DNA of 45,737 nucleotides from CAZNGF01 sp964572855 (GTDB lineage: Bacteria; Bipolaricaulota; Bipolaricaulia; RBG-16-55-9; JAJCYT01). The DNA lies in the NCBI GenBank assembly GCA_964572855.1, contig CAZNGF010000010.1:1-45737 (forward strand). Reading direction: 5' to 3'. The notes under the pieces are model-generated. The model worked only from the letters and a program-made list of their open reading frames with translations, had not been told where the DNA came from and made no database searches. Both the position numbers and the translations under genes were made by a program. Shown here piece by piece: positions 14,774-23,767 of the stretch (position 1 is the stretch's first letter; every line of letters begins with the position of its first letter).

Positions 14774-16057
14774 ATGGGTATAGGCTGGGGAGTGGCGTTG
14801 CTCCTCGTGTTGGTGGGGTTTTCGGCGTTGCTGTCCGCGTCGGAGATCGCCCTCACGTCGATGGACAAAATCCGCCTGGGCGTCCTGATCCGCAAGTTCC
14901 CGCGCAAGGCCAAGGCCCTGCAGGTGCTCATGGACGACCCCAACAGCCTGTTGATCACCATCGCGGTGGCCAACAACTTCTCCAACATCCTGGGCAGCTC
15001 GATTGCCACCATCCTCTCGATCCAACTGTTGAGCAACCTGGGCAACGCCGAGGCCGGCCTGGTGGCCACGGCCTTCATGACCGTTTATTTGCTCATCTTC
15101 GGCGAGATCACGCCCAAGCACCTGGGCAAGAACAACCCCGAACGCCTCACGTTGGGCGTGATCGCCCTTATCGTCGGGATGCAGCGCCTGTTGCGCCCGA
15201 TCAACGTCTTCTTCAAGGCCACCTCCAACGCGTTGCTGCGCGTCATGCCCAAGGAGCTGCGCGAGACCGAGGGCATCAGCGTGAGCGAGGACCAGATCAC
15301 GATGCTGCTCGAGGTGGGCGAGCAGCGCGGGCTCATCGACGAGGAGGAGGTCGACATGATCCGGCGCATCTTCGCCTTCGACGACCTGGTCGCCCGCCAG
15401 ATCATGGTCGCCCGCACCGAGGTCGTGCTGCTCGACGTCAACACGACCTGGGAGGTCATACGCCAGGTCGTGCGCGAGGAGGAGCACTCGCGCTACCCCA
15501 TCTTTGAAGAGGAGCCCGACAACGTGATCGGCATCCTGCACGTCAAGGACCTGCTCAACTGCGAGCCCGAGGGGGTCGACCTGCGCGCGCTCATGCGCCC
15601 GGCCCACTTCATCCCCGAGTCCAAGCCCATCAACGACCTGTTGCGCGACTTCCAGCAGCTCAAGCAGCAGATGGCCATCATCGTGGACGAGTACGGCGGC
15701 ATGTCCGGCATCATCACGATCGAGGACATCTTGGAGGAGATCGTGGGCGAGATCCACGACGAGTACGACACCCCGGAGGACGAGATCACGGACCTGGGCG
15801 GCGGCGTCTACCTGGTCGAGGGGGGCACCGAGATCGACCGGCTCAACGAGTCGCTTTCGATCCACCTGCCCACCGAGGAGGGCACGACCATCAGCGGCCT
15901 CATCTTGAACCGGCTGGAGGAGATCCCTAAGGTGGGCGAGACGCTGACGGTGGACGGGGCGCACCTCTACGTCGAGGACGCCAGCGAGAAGGAAATCCAC
16001 ACCATCCGGCTCAAAATCATCGCCCGGCTGCCGGCCGAGCCCGAACCCGGGGCTTGA
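14774..16057 (+). CDS. CNNM/CBS-domain membrane protein (CorC/HlyC-type, hemolysin family)
   Basis: 427 aa. The N-terminal CNNM (DUF21) domain has about four hydrophobic segments (GWGVALLLVLVGFSALLSA, LLITIAVANNFSNILGSS, AGLVATAFMTVYLLIFGE followed by ITPKHLGK). It is followed by two CBS motifs (about residues 200-320; RQIMVARTEVVLLDV, HSRYPIFEEEPDNVIGI and IIVDEYGGMSGIITIEDILEEIVGEI) and a C-terminal CorC_HlyC domain. Family members are linked to magnesium or cobalt transport; substrate here is not known. The ATG at 14774 is chosen because a strong promoter (TTGCAA-17-TATAAT) starts RNA near 14762, giving only a 12-nt leader without ribosome site. A second member is at 32944-34026. Confidence 0.9.
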   Translation: MGIGWGVALLLVLVGFSALLSASEIALTSMDKIRLGVLIRKFPRKAKALQVLMDDPNSLLITIAVANNFSNILGSSIATILSIQLLSNLGNAEAGLVATAFMTVYLLIFGEITPKHLGKNNPERLTLGVIALIVGMQRLLRPINVFFKATSNALLRVMPKELRETEGISVSEDQITMLLEVGEQRGLIDEEEVDMIRRIFAFDDLVARQIMVARTEVVLLDVNTTWEVIRQVVREEEHSRYPIFEEEPDNVIGILHVKDLLNCEPEGVDLRALMRPAHFIPESKPINDLLRDFQQLKQQMAIIVDEYGGMSGIITIEDILEEIVGEIHDEYDTPEDEITDLGGGVYLVEGGTEIDRLNESLSIHLPTEEGTTISGLILNRLEEIPKVGETLTVDGAHLYVEDASEKEIHTIRLKIIARLPAEPEPGA

Positions 16058-16098
16058 GGCCGGGGCCGCGCACACGCAAGAACCCGTAAGGAGGCCAC

Positions 16099-18870
16099 GT
16101 GCGAGCGGTCAGTCTGTCCCTTTGTCTTTGCCTGCTTTTCGCCTGGGGTGCCGGCGCGCAGGAGGTCGAACACGCGCGCTACGAGATCAGCGCGCGCCTC
16201 GACCCCGAGCGCCACGTGCTGGAAGCCACCCAACGCGTTACCTACCCCAACGACGGGGAGGTCGAACTCGCGACGCTCACCTTCCTGTTGAGCCCCAACT
16301 TCGCGCGCGAGCCCAACCCGCACCTGAGCCCGGTGGTGGTGGACGCCGGCTACTGGAACGGGTTCGACCCGGCTTGGCTCGAGGTGCAAGCCGTGACCGA
16401 CGGCGACGGGGACGCGCTCCCCTGGCGCTACGAAACGGGCCCGGCCGCGTTTCAGACCTACTCGCTTGCACAAACCCTGCTGGCCGTCGAGCTGCCCGCG
16501 CCGCTGGCGCCGGGCGCGCAGGCCACGGTCGAAATCCGCTTCGAAACCAAGTTTCCCCACAGCAACGCCCCCGACGAGGGGCGACACCAGGACCACTACA
16601 CCTGGCGCTTTGCCTGGAACCCGGTGGCCGTCCCGGCCCAGCAACTGATCGACGGGAACTACGTCGACCCGCAGAAGGACTTCCACCGCTGGATCTACCC
16701 GGCCGCGCTCTACGAGCTCACGCTGACCGTGCCCGAGGACTTCCGCGTGGCCTCCGGCTTCAACGCCCAAGAGGAGGTCGCACGCGCGGACGGCGAGCGC
16801 ACGCTGCAGTTGAACAGCGAGGTCCCGGTGCGCTCGGCCGCGCTCAGCATGGGGCCGGACTTCCGGCTCTACGAGCTCCCCTCGCCGCACGGGCCCGTGC
16901 GCGTCTACCACCGGCCGGGCGAGGAGGCCGCCGCGCGCCAGATCGCCACCTACGCCGTCGAGGTCTTGGGCGCGTACAGCGCGCGTTGGGGCGCCTACGC
17001 CTACGAGGGGCTCACGTTCGTCTCGTCCTGGGCCCCGGGCCTGTTCGGGATGGCGGCCGACGGGATCGTCATCCTGGGCAACGGGGTTTTCCGGGAGAAG
17101 GACCTCACCGTGGCGGGCATCGCCGACCGGCTGGTGGAGTACCTGGTGGCCCACGAGCTCGCGCACCAGTGGTGGGGCGTGGGGATCGGGATCGACTTCA
17201 ACGCCGAGAACTACCTCTCCGAGGGGTTTGCGGAGTACCTGTCCATCACGTACTTCGAGGACAAGTACGGCCCCGACGGGGGCAACGTGATCCGGCTCGA
17301 GCGCGACGGGCTGGTCGAGGGCGCGGTCGAGTCGCAGCTGGGCTACCTCAACCTGCGCGAGCACTTCAGCGAGCTGCCGTATGTCGAGGGCGTCAAGAAC
17401 CGCTTCGACGAGGCGCTCGCCAAGCCCCAGAAGCAGCTGGACTACCTGAACCAGAACGCGGTGCGCGTCTACAACAAGGGCTACCAGGTCCTGCGCGCGC
17501 TGGCCGGGCTCATCACGCCCGAGGCGATGGACGAGACCCTGCGGCGCGCCTACCAGCGTTTCAACCACGGCCTGTTCGACAGCGCGGACCTGCGCGCGCT
17601 GGCCGAGGAGGTGTCGGGGCAGGACCTGGAGACGTTCTTCGCGCACTGGGTCCACGGCGATGCCCGACTCGACTACGCGATCACCCGGGTGAAGGAACAG
17701 CGGGTCGAGGGCGGGGGCTACCAGGTCCAGGTTTCGCTGAGCCGCCGGGGCGAGGGCGCGCTGCCGGCCGAGGTCGTGGTCGTCACCGAGGACGACGAGG
17801 AGATCAGCCGCAGCTGGGACCCCGAGACGGACGGGGACGTGCTCACCTTCACGACCCAAGCGCCGCTGGCCGAGGTCCGGCTCGACCCCGGCAGTTGGGT
17901 GCCGGATTTCAAGCGCATCAACAACTACTACCCCACGCGCGTCGAGGTGCTGCCCAACGGGGGCAACGCGCTCCCGCTGGACGCCTACCTCATCCGGCTC
18001 GATCCCCTCAACCAGACGGTCGAGGGGGGCTTTCTGAACGAGTACCGCTGGCTGCTGGCCGACGGCTTCGTGGCCGTCGCGCTCAACCAGGGGCGCGGCA
18101 GCCAGATCGACGGCGCGCTCGGCGTGGGGCCGGAGAACTTCGCCGCCGAGTTCGGCTACACGCTGACGGGCTACCGCCACCCCGAGGTCGGCATCCAGGG
18201 CCAGCTCTGGGAGCCGTCGCACCGGGCCCGCCTCTCGCTCTCGCGCCGGCTCGACGCCGACGGGAAGGCCGTCAACTACGCCGGCCTCAGTTACCGCTTC
18301 ACGCAGTCGCTGCAGGAGGTGGCCGGCTACGGCGCCGAGCTGCTGACCGACCCGCGTTCCTTCGCGCGCTTGAGCCTGAGCGCCTCGCACCGGACGCTGC
18401 TGGCGCCCAACGTCACGCTCGATTTGAGCGCCACGGCGGGCTACAGCGTCGGGACGCTGCCCGGTTTGCTGCACTTCACGCTCGCCGAGCTCAACGGCTT
18501 CTACGAGCAAGCCGAGGGCGGCCGCCGCAAGCTCACCTTCCCGGACCGGACCAAGGGGCTGGCGCGCCTGGCGGTCAACTTCCCCTGGAACCGCGACATG
18601 ACCTACTCGCTGCTGGGCCTGGCGCTCGTGCGCGAGGTGAGCGGCCGCGTCTACCTGAGCGCCGGGGACACCTGGCCGGATTTGGACGCCGTGAGCCTGG
18701 ACGGGGTCAAGCTCGAAGCCGGGGTCGAGGCCACGATCCTGGGGCAGAGCTTCGGCGGGCTGCTGGGCTTCGAGCTCACCGCCGGCGTGGCCGTGCCGCT
18801 GGCCGGCCCGGGGGGCGCGGGGCCGCTGCGCTTCGAGCCCTACATCGGCATCGGCGCCCCGCTGTTTTAG
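16099..18870 (+). CDS. M1-family zinc metallopeptidase with C-terminal beta-barrel-like domain
   Basis: 923 aa with a GTG start and a perfect AAGGAGG site. Signal peptide at 1-20 (LSLCLCLLFAWGAGA-Q). The M1 catalytic domain spans about 20-570: zinc motif HELAHQWW (His352, Glu353, His356) with the distal zinc ligand in NAENYLSEGFAEYL. The usual GAMEN substrate motif is replaced by GMAADGIVILG. After about residue 600 the sequence changes to alternating amphipathic strands with many Gly, Tyr and Arg (AEFGYTLTGYRH, AGLSYRFTQSLQEV, LDLSATAGYSVG) and ends RFEPYIGIGAPLF, a terminal aromatic as in outer-membrane barrels of the surface-antigen type. I infer an outer-membrane-anchored peptidase. tsaE follows 3 bp later. 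Confidence 0.85.
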   Translation: MRAVSLSLCLCLLFAWGAGAQEVEHARYEISARLDPERHVLEATQRVTYPNDGEVELATLTFLLSPNFAREPNPHLSPVVVDAGYWNGFDPAWLEVQAVTDGDGDALPWRYETGPAAFQTYSLAQTLLAVELPAPLAPGAQATVEIRFETKFPHSNAPDEGRHQDHYTWRFAWNPVAVPAQQLIDGNYVDPQKDFHRWIYPAALYELTLTVPEDFRVASGFNAQEEVARADGERTLQLNSEVPVRSAALSMGPDFRLYELPSPHGPVRVYHRPGEEAAARQIATYAVEVLGAYSARWGAYAYEGLTFVSSWAPGLFGMAADGIVILGNGVFREKDLTVAGIADRLVEYLVAHELAHQWWGVGIGIDFNAENYLSEGFAEYLSITYFEDKYGPDGGNVIRLERDGLVEGAVESQLGYLNLREHFSELPYVEGVKNRFDEALAKPQKQLDYLNQNAVRVYNKGYQVLRALAGLITPEAMDETLRRAYQRFNHGLFDSADLRALAEEVSGQDLETFFAHWVHGDARLDYAITRVKEQRVEGGGYQVQVSLSRRGEGALPAEVVVVTEDDEEISRSWDPETDGDVLTFTTQAPLAEVRLDPGSWVPDFKRINNYYPTRVEVLPNGGNALPLDAYLIRLDPLNQTVEGGFLNEYRWLLADGFVAVALNQGRGSQIDGALGVGPENFAAEFGYTLTGYRHPEVGIQGQLWEPSHRARLSLSRRLDADGKAVNYAGLSYRFTQSLQEVAGYGAELLTDPRSFARLSLSASHRTLLAPNVTLDLSATAGYSVGTLPGLLHFTLAELNGFYEQAEGGRRKLTFPDRTKGLARLAVNFPWNRDMTYSLLGLALVREVSGRVYLSAGDTWPDLDAVSLDGVKLEAGVEATILGQSFGGLLGFELTAGVAVPLAGPGGAGPLRFEPYIGIGAPLF

Positions 18871-18873
18871 AGC

Positions 18874-19314
18874 GTGCGCCCGCGTCGCGTTCTTGCCGCT
18901 TCGCCCGAGGAGACCGCCCGGCTGGGCGCCGAGCTGGGAGCGGCGGCCCGGCCGGGGGAGTGCCTGGCGCTGGTGGGCGAGCTGGGCGCGGGCAAGACGA
19001 CCTTCGTCCAGGGCCTGGCGCGTGGCCTGGGCGTGGCGGGTCCGGTGAGCTCGCCCAGCTTCCTGATCGTGCAGGAGCACCGCGGGCGGCTGCCGCTGTT
19101 CCACGTGGACGCCTACCGGCTGGGGTCAGCCGGGGAGCTCGACGAGATCGGCTTTGAGGAGTACCTGGCCGCGGGGGGCGTCGTGGCCGTCGAGTGGGCC
19201 GACCGCGTGGTCGACCGCTTGCCCGCCGAGGCGCGCTGGATCACGTTTGCCCTGCACGGCGAGACGGCGCGCGCGATCGTCGTGGGCGCCGAGCGACCCG
19301 GGCCGGCGGGGTAA
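18874..19314 (+). CDS. tsaE: tRNA threonylcarbamoyladenosine biosynthesis ATPase TsaE
   Basis: 146 aa, GTG start. Works with TsaB and TsaD in forming t6A37 on ANN-decoding tRNAs. Walker A GELGAGKTTFVQGLARGLG, the VSSPSFLI segment, FHVDAYRLGS, and VEWADRV are the family marks. It starts 3 bp after the M1 peptidase stop, so it is probably read from the same transcript even though the functions are unrelated. The GTG is the only start that leaves the N-terminal strand intact. Confidence 0.92.
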   Translation: MRPRRVLAASPEETARLGAELGAAARPGECLALVGELGAGKTTFVQGLARGLGVAGPVSSPSFLIVQEHRGRLPLFHVDAYRLGSAGELDEIGFEEYLAAGGVVAVEWADRVVDRLPAEARWITFALHGETARAIVVGAERPGPAG

Positions 19315-19336
19315 GACGCCGCCCGCGCGCCGCGTC

Positions 19337-19365
19337 TTGCCCGCCGCGGAGCGGCGGATTATAGT
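19337..19365 (+). promoter_or_regulatory. Promoter of trxB
   Basis: TTGCCC (19337-19342), 17 bp, TATAGT (19360-19365); predicted start near 19372, 65 nt before the trxB ATG. Confidence 0.55.
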
Positions 19366-19436
19366 CGAAGCGAGCCCTCACGCGTCCGCGCCCGGCTCCC
19401 GCAACCATACGACCGATCATACGGAGTGAAGACACC

Positions 19437-20420
19437 ATGCACGACATCATCATCCTGGGCGGCGGTCCAGCGGGGCTGACGGCGGGGCTCTACGCTGCGC
19501 GCGGCAACGTCGACGTGCTCATGCTCGACCGCGCCATGCCCGGCGGCCAGCTCAACGACACCACCGAGGTCGAGAACTACCCCGGCTTCGTCGAGGCGAT
19601 CCAGGGCCCCGAGTTGATGGATCGGATGCGCAAGCAGGCCGAGCGCTTCGGCCTGCCCATCCGCGGCGGCGAGGAGGTCGTCGATCTGGAGTGGGGCGGC
19701 AAGGACGGCCACGTCGTGGTCACCGACGGCGGTCGTTACGAGGCCAAGGCGGTCATCGTGGCCACCGGCGCCAACCCGATTCCCCTCCCGGCCGAAGGCG
19801 CCGAACGGCTCAAGGGACGCGGCCTGTCGTATTGCGCCACCTGCGACGGCTTCTTCTTCAAGGACCAAAACATGCTGGTGGTGGGCGGCGGGGACAGCGC
19901 GCTCACCGAGGCGCTCTTCCTGACCAAGTTCGCCCGCGAGGTGCGCATGGTGGTCCGCCACCCCGAGGACGCTGCTGATGCGCTCAAGGCCAAGGACAAG
20001 CCGCTGATCGAGCGCGCCTTCGCGCACGAGAAGATCCGCTGGCTCTGGAACACCGAGGTCGAATCCCTCGAAGGCCAGGACAAGCTGTCAGGGGTCGTGC
20101 TCAAGGACCTCTCCGGCGCCAACGGCGGCACGGTTCGGCAAGACGACGTGGGCGCGGTGTTCGTGGCCATCGGCCACCGCCCGGCCACGGGCTTCCTGCA
20201 GGGCAAGCTCGAGCTGGACGAACACGGCTACGTGCACACCGACCCGCGCACGCGCACGGCCGTGCCCGGGGTGTACGCCGTGGGCGACGTGCGCCACTTC
20301 TCCTCGCGCTACGCCCAGGCCGTGATCGCGGCCGGCGACGGGTGCATCGCGGCGCTCGAGGCCATGGACTACCTGGAGGATCCCGTCTGGATCGGCGACG
20401 AAGCGAAAGGACAACCGTGA
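19437..20420 (+). CDS. trxB: Thioredoxin-disulfide reductase-like flavoprotein
   Basis: 327 aa. FAD-binding GGGPAGLTAGLYAARG at the N-terminus, the redox-active CATC in YCATCDGFFFK, the NADPH-binding VGGGDSALTEALFLTKF, and the C-terminal FAD motif GVYAVGDVR followed by RYAQAVIAAGDGCIAAL. This is the arrangement of low-molecular-weight thioredoxin reductases, which transfer electrons from NADPH to thioredoxin. A GGAGTGAAG site precedes the ATG. The stop overlaps the GTG start of the acyl-CoA synthetase gene (GTGA at 20417-20420). Confidence 0.93.
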   Translation: MHDIIILGGGPAGLTAGLYAARGNVDVLMLDRAMPGGQLNDTTEVENYPGFVEAIQGPELMDRMRKQAERFGLPIRGGEEVVDLEWGGKDGHVVVTDGGRYEAKAVIVATGANPIPLPAEGAERLKGRGLSYCATCDGFFFKDQNMLVVGGGDSALTEALFLTKFAREVRMVVRHPEDAADALKAKDKPLIERAFAHEKIRWLWNTEVESLEGQDKLSGVVLKDLSGANGGTVRQDDVGAVFVAIGHRPATGFLQGKLELDEHGYVHTDPRTRTAVPGVYAVGDVRHFSSRYAQAVIAAGDGCIAALEAMDYLEDPVWIGDEAKGQP

Positions 20421-22054
20421 GAGTCTATCCCACCCTGGTCGAGCTGATCGAAACGGCCGTGCAACACTTCCGCAAGCGCACGTTCATCAAGGTGCCGCGC
20501 CCGGACGGCTCGGGCGCCGAGGAGGCCAGCTTCAGCGAGCTGGGGACCTGGAGCGCGACCCTGGCCGGGGCGCTGCAGGCGCGCGAGTTCGCGCCCGGCG
20601 ACAAGGTCGCCGTCATCGCCAAGCCGCGCTTGGAGTGGATCATCGCGTTCTACGGCGTGCTGCGGGCCGGCGGGGTCGTGGTCCCGATCGACGCCTCGCT
20701 GCGCCCCGAGGAGGTCGAGCGCCTGCTGGCGGCCACCGAGGCCAACTGGGTCCTGGCCTCGGGGGACTGGGTCAACCACCTCAACGGGCTCGCGGGGCTG
20801 CGCGAGCGCGTCCCCTCGCTCCGTCAGCTGGTGACCTTCGACCACGCGCCGGCCGAGGGCGCGCTCACCTTCGGCGAGCTGCTGGTCGAGGACGGCCCGT
20901 TCAAGCCCGTGCCCCGCAAGCCCTCCGACCTCGCCTTGCTCATGTGCACCTCGGGCACGACCGGGGACGCCAAGGCCGTCATGCTCTCGCACGAGAACCT
21001 GAGCTCCAACACGATCAACGCGCTCCAGATCGTCGACATCACGGGCCAGGACCGCGTGCTCGAGATCGCGCCCTGGAACCACATCTTCGGCGTGTTGATC
21101 CTGCTGGTGGGCACGCACGTCGGGGCCCGAATCGTCTACACCGACGACTACCGCAACCTGAACGGGATCATGGCCGACGAGCGCATCACGGTGCTGGTGG
21201 GCGTGCCCAAGCTGTTCCACGGCATGTTCGACAAGATCGAGTCGACGGTCAAGGCCAACCCGGTGAAGCGCTCCATGTACAACCTCTCGCCCAAGCTGGT
21301 GGGCCGCAAGCTCAAGGAGCAGTTGGGCGGCGAGCTGCGCTTCTTCGTCTCGGGCTCGGCGCCGCTGGATCCCAAGGTGATGCAGGGGTTCCGCCGCCTC
21401 GGGATCGGCGTGATCGAGGGCTACGGCATGACCGAGACCGCGCCCACGCTCACGGCCAGCACGGCGTTCAACGACAAGTTCGGCTCGGTGGGCGTGCCCA
21501 TCCCCTCGGTCGAGCTCAAGGTGGCCGACCCGGACGAGGAGGGGATCGGCGAGGTGGTGGCGCGCGGGCCGAACGTGACCAAGGGCTACTTCAACAACCC
21601 CGAGCGCACGCGCGAGACCATCGACGAGGACGGCTGGCTGCACACGGGCGATTTGGGCTACCTGGACGCCGACGGCTGGCTCTTCCTCAAGGGGCGCAAG
21701 AAGAACGTCATCGTGCTCGAGAGCGGCAAGAACGTCTACCCCGAGGAGGTCGAGTTCGAGCTCGAGCAGATCCCCGAGATCGGTGAGGTCATGGTCTGCG
21801 GGGGCAAGCGCAAGGGGATCGAGGTGGTCAAGGTGCTGGTCTACCCGGACCGCGAGCTGCTGGGCGACAAGAAAGCGCCCGCCGAGGTCAAGGAGTTGAT
21901 CTGGCAGGCCGTGCGGCGCCGCAGCCAGAACCTCGCGCCCTTCAAGCGCCCCAAGAGCGAGCACGACCTCATCCTGGTGGACGCCCCGTTCGAAAAGACG
22001 AGCACGCTGGACATCAAGCGCTACCTGTACCAGTCGGAGCACGACGACGGGTAA
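20417..22054 (+). CDS. Long-chain acyl-CoA synthetase (AMP-forming)
   Basis: 545 aa from the GTG at 20417, chosen because it overlaps the trxB stop and AAAGGA lies at ribosome distance; the frame is open further upstream into trxB but without similarity. ANL-superfamily marks: the P-loop LLMCTSGTTGDAKAVMLSHENL, PWNHIFG, VSGSAPLDPKVMQGF, EGYGMTETAPTL, the GWLHTGDLGYLDADG hinge region, and KGRKKNVIVLESGKNVYPEEVE; it lacks only a clearly typical extreme C-terminus. It activates fatty acids with ATP and CoA in the cytoplasm or at the membrane. Translational coupling to trxB is odd in function but clear in sequence. Confidence 0.9.
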   Translation: MRVYPTLVELIETAVQHFRKRTFIKVPRPDGSGAEEASFSELGTWSATLAGALQAREFAPGDKVAVIAKPRLEWIIAFYGVLRAGGVVVPIDASLRPEEVERLLAATEANWVLASGDWVNHLNGLAGLRERVPSLRQLVTFDHAPAEGALTFGELLVEDGPFKPVPRKPSDLALLMCTSGTTGDAKAVMLSHENLSSNTINALQIVDITGQDRVLEIAPWNHIFGVLILLVGTHVGARIVYTDDYRNLNGIMADERITVLVGVPKLFHGMFDKIESTVKANPVKRSMYNLSPKLVGRKLKEQLGGELRFFVSGSAPLDPKVMQGFRRLGIGVIEGYGMTETAPTLTASTAFNDKFGSVGVPIPSVELKVADPDEEGIGEVVARGPNVTKGYFNNPERTRETIDEDGWLHTGDLGYLDADGWLFLKGRKKNVIVLESGKNVYPEEVEFELEQIPEIGEVMVCGGKRKGIEVVKVLVYPDRELLGDKKAPAEVKELIWQAVRRRSQNLAPFKRPKSEHDLILVDAPFEKTSTLDIKRYLYQSEHDDG

Positions 22055-22058
22055 GCGC

Positions 22059-23765
22059 ATGCGCTCGCCCTTCTCCCCCGCCCCGACGGAAGGGTTTTCG
22101 CAGCGCCGCCTTTCCTTCCTGCACGAGCTCGTCACGCTCAGCCAGCAGTCGGCGGCCTCCCTCTCCTACGAGCACGTGCTGCGCCGGGCCGCGCAGGTGG
22201 CCCAAACCCTGATGCCGGCCGGCCACTGCTCGGTCATGCTCTACGACGTCGAGCGCCTGCGCCTGCGCACGGTGGCCCACTACCCCGAGCACGACCAGCT
22301 GGACGGCGTCGAGATCCCGCTCGACGTGCCCTCGGTCGCGGCCGAGGCGCTCAAGGCGAGCCGGCCCGTGTTCGTGCGCGACCTGGAGGCCGAGGCCTAC
22401 GTGCAGCCGCGGGAGCTCGGGGTGACGGAGCTGACCGTGGTCTCGATGCTGGCCGTGCCCATTCGCTTCGGGGAGGCGACCTTCGGGGTGCTCAACCTGG
22501 GCGAGCCGCGCCGGATCGTCCCGGACCCAACCGACATCGAGCTGCTCTCGCTGCTGGGCGTCCAGGCGGCCATCGCCATCAAGAACGCATCGCAAGGGGC
22601 GCGCGACCGGCGCCAGCTCCAGACCTACGACGCGCTCTACCGCCTGAGCCGCGCGCTGCAAGACGCCCCCGAACTCGAACGCGTGCTGGGCCTCGTGCTC
22701 GACGAGGTCAAGACGCTCGTCCCCCACGACATGGGCGTGTTGCTGCTCAAGGAGGGGGACGATTTCTGCCCGCGGGCCTCGCAGGGGATCGGCCCCGGCG
22801 CCGCGCGCGCCGCCGAAGTGAACCGCTACAGCGCCGACCGGCACGCCCTGCTGCGCGCGGTGCTGGCGGGCGACGAAGCGCTCCTGATCGACGACGTGCG
22901 GCGCGATCCCCGCTGGGTGTGGCTGCCTTCGAGCCTGCGGACGCGCGCGTGGATGGGCGTCCCGCTCAAGGTCGGGGAGCGGCCCGTGGGCGCCCTCACG
23001 CTGGGGCGGACGCGCGCGCGGCCGTTTTCGCCCGACGACGCGCGCACCCTGATCCCGATCGCCGCGCACGCCGCCGTGCTGTTGGAGAACCTCAAGCTCT
23101 ACGAGGGAACCCTGCGGCGCAACCGGGAGCTGTCCCGGCTCTCCGAGCGCCAATCCGCGCTGCAGGAGGCCGAACGGCGCCGGGTGGCCAATTTCCTGCA
23201 CGACGAGGTGGCCCAGTTGCTCTCGGCGACCGCGCTCCAGCTCGAAGGCGTCGGGCGGGCGCGGGAAGCAGCCGACGAGCGGACCAATGGCGCGTTGCGG
23301 AAGGCCCGGCGCCTGCTGGGGCAGGCGGTCGAGCAGGTGCGCACGCTCTCCCACGAACTCCACCCGGCGGCGCTGGAGACGCTGGGACTGACCAAGGCGC
23401 TGGCCTCGCTGGCGCGCACCTACGAGGGCAGCGGGCGCCTGCGTGTCTCGCTGGAGGTCGTCTCGGCGCTGCCGCCGCTGCAGCCCGCGCACGAACTGCT
23501 GCTCTACCGCGCGGCGCAGGAGGGGTTGCAGAACGTCGTCAAGCACGCCGGGAGCGCGCGGGCGTGGGTGAGGCTGCGGCGCGAGGCGGGGGGCGTGTCG
23601 CTTTCGGTGCGCGACGCCGGCCGCGGGGCGCCCGCCGCAGGCCCGGCCTTCGGGCTCGGGCTCGTGAGCCTGCGCGAGCGGGCGGCCCAACTGGGCGGAC
23701 AACTCGCCCTCGAGGCCAACGACGGCGGGGGGGCGGTCCTTTTGGTCTGGCTCCCCGGGGCGTAA
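22059..23765 (+). CDS. GAF-domain sensor histidine kinase (NarL/HisKA_3 type)
   Basis: 568 aa, soluble: no transmembrane helix is visible. Two GAF-like domains (about 30-175 and 185-345) are followed by a HisKA_3 dimerisation and phosphoacceptor helix with FLHDEVAQLLSATALQLE (His381) and a HATPase_c domain (EGLQNVVKHAGS as N-box, DAGRGAPAAGPAFGLGL as G-box). The ligand sensed by the GAF domains cannot be told. It starts 4 bp after the acyl-CoA synthetase stop and ends 2 bp before a response-regulator gene, so the kinase and that regulator are a cognate pair. Confidence 0.9.
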   Translation: MRSPFSPAPTEGFSQRRLSFLHELVTLSQQSAASLSYEHVLRRAAQVAQTLMPAGHCSVMLYDVERLRLRTVAHYPEHDQLDGVEIPLDVPSVAAEALKASRPVFVRDLEAEAYVQPRELGVTELTVVSMLAVPIRFGEATFGVLNLGEPRRIVPDPTDIELLSLLGVQAAIAIKNASQGARDRRQLQTYDALYRLSRALQDAPELERVLGLVLDEVKTLVPHDMGVLLLKEGDDFCPRASQGIGPGAARAAEVNRYSADRHALLRAVLAGDEALLIDDVRRDPRWVWLPSSLRTRAWMGVPLKVGERPVGALTLGRTRARPFSPDDARTLIPIAAHAAVLLENLKLYEGTLRRNRELSRLSERQSALQEAERRRVANFLHDEVAQLLSATALQLEGVGRAREAADERTNGALRKARRLLGQAVEQVRTLSHELHPAALETLGLTKALASLARTYEGSGRLRVSLEVVSALPPLQPAHELLLYRAAQEGLQNVVKHAGSARAWVRLRREAGGVSLSVRDAGRGAPAAGPAFGLGLVSLRERAAQLGGQLALEANDGGGAVLLVWLPGA

Positions 23766-23767
23766 GC

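Noticed and set aside
15967..19104. Open frame of over 1000 codons opposite the M1 peptidase.
   Set aside because: Antisense shadow of the peptidase and tsaE genes; repetitive Arg/Gln/Leu/Val content and no ribosome site.
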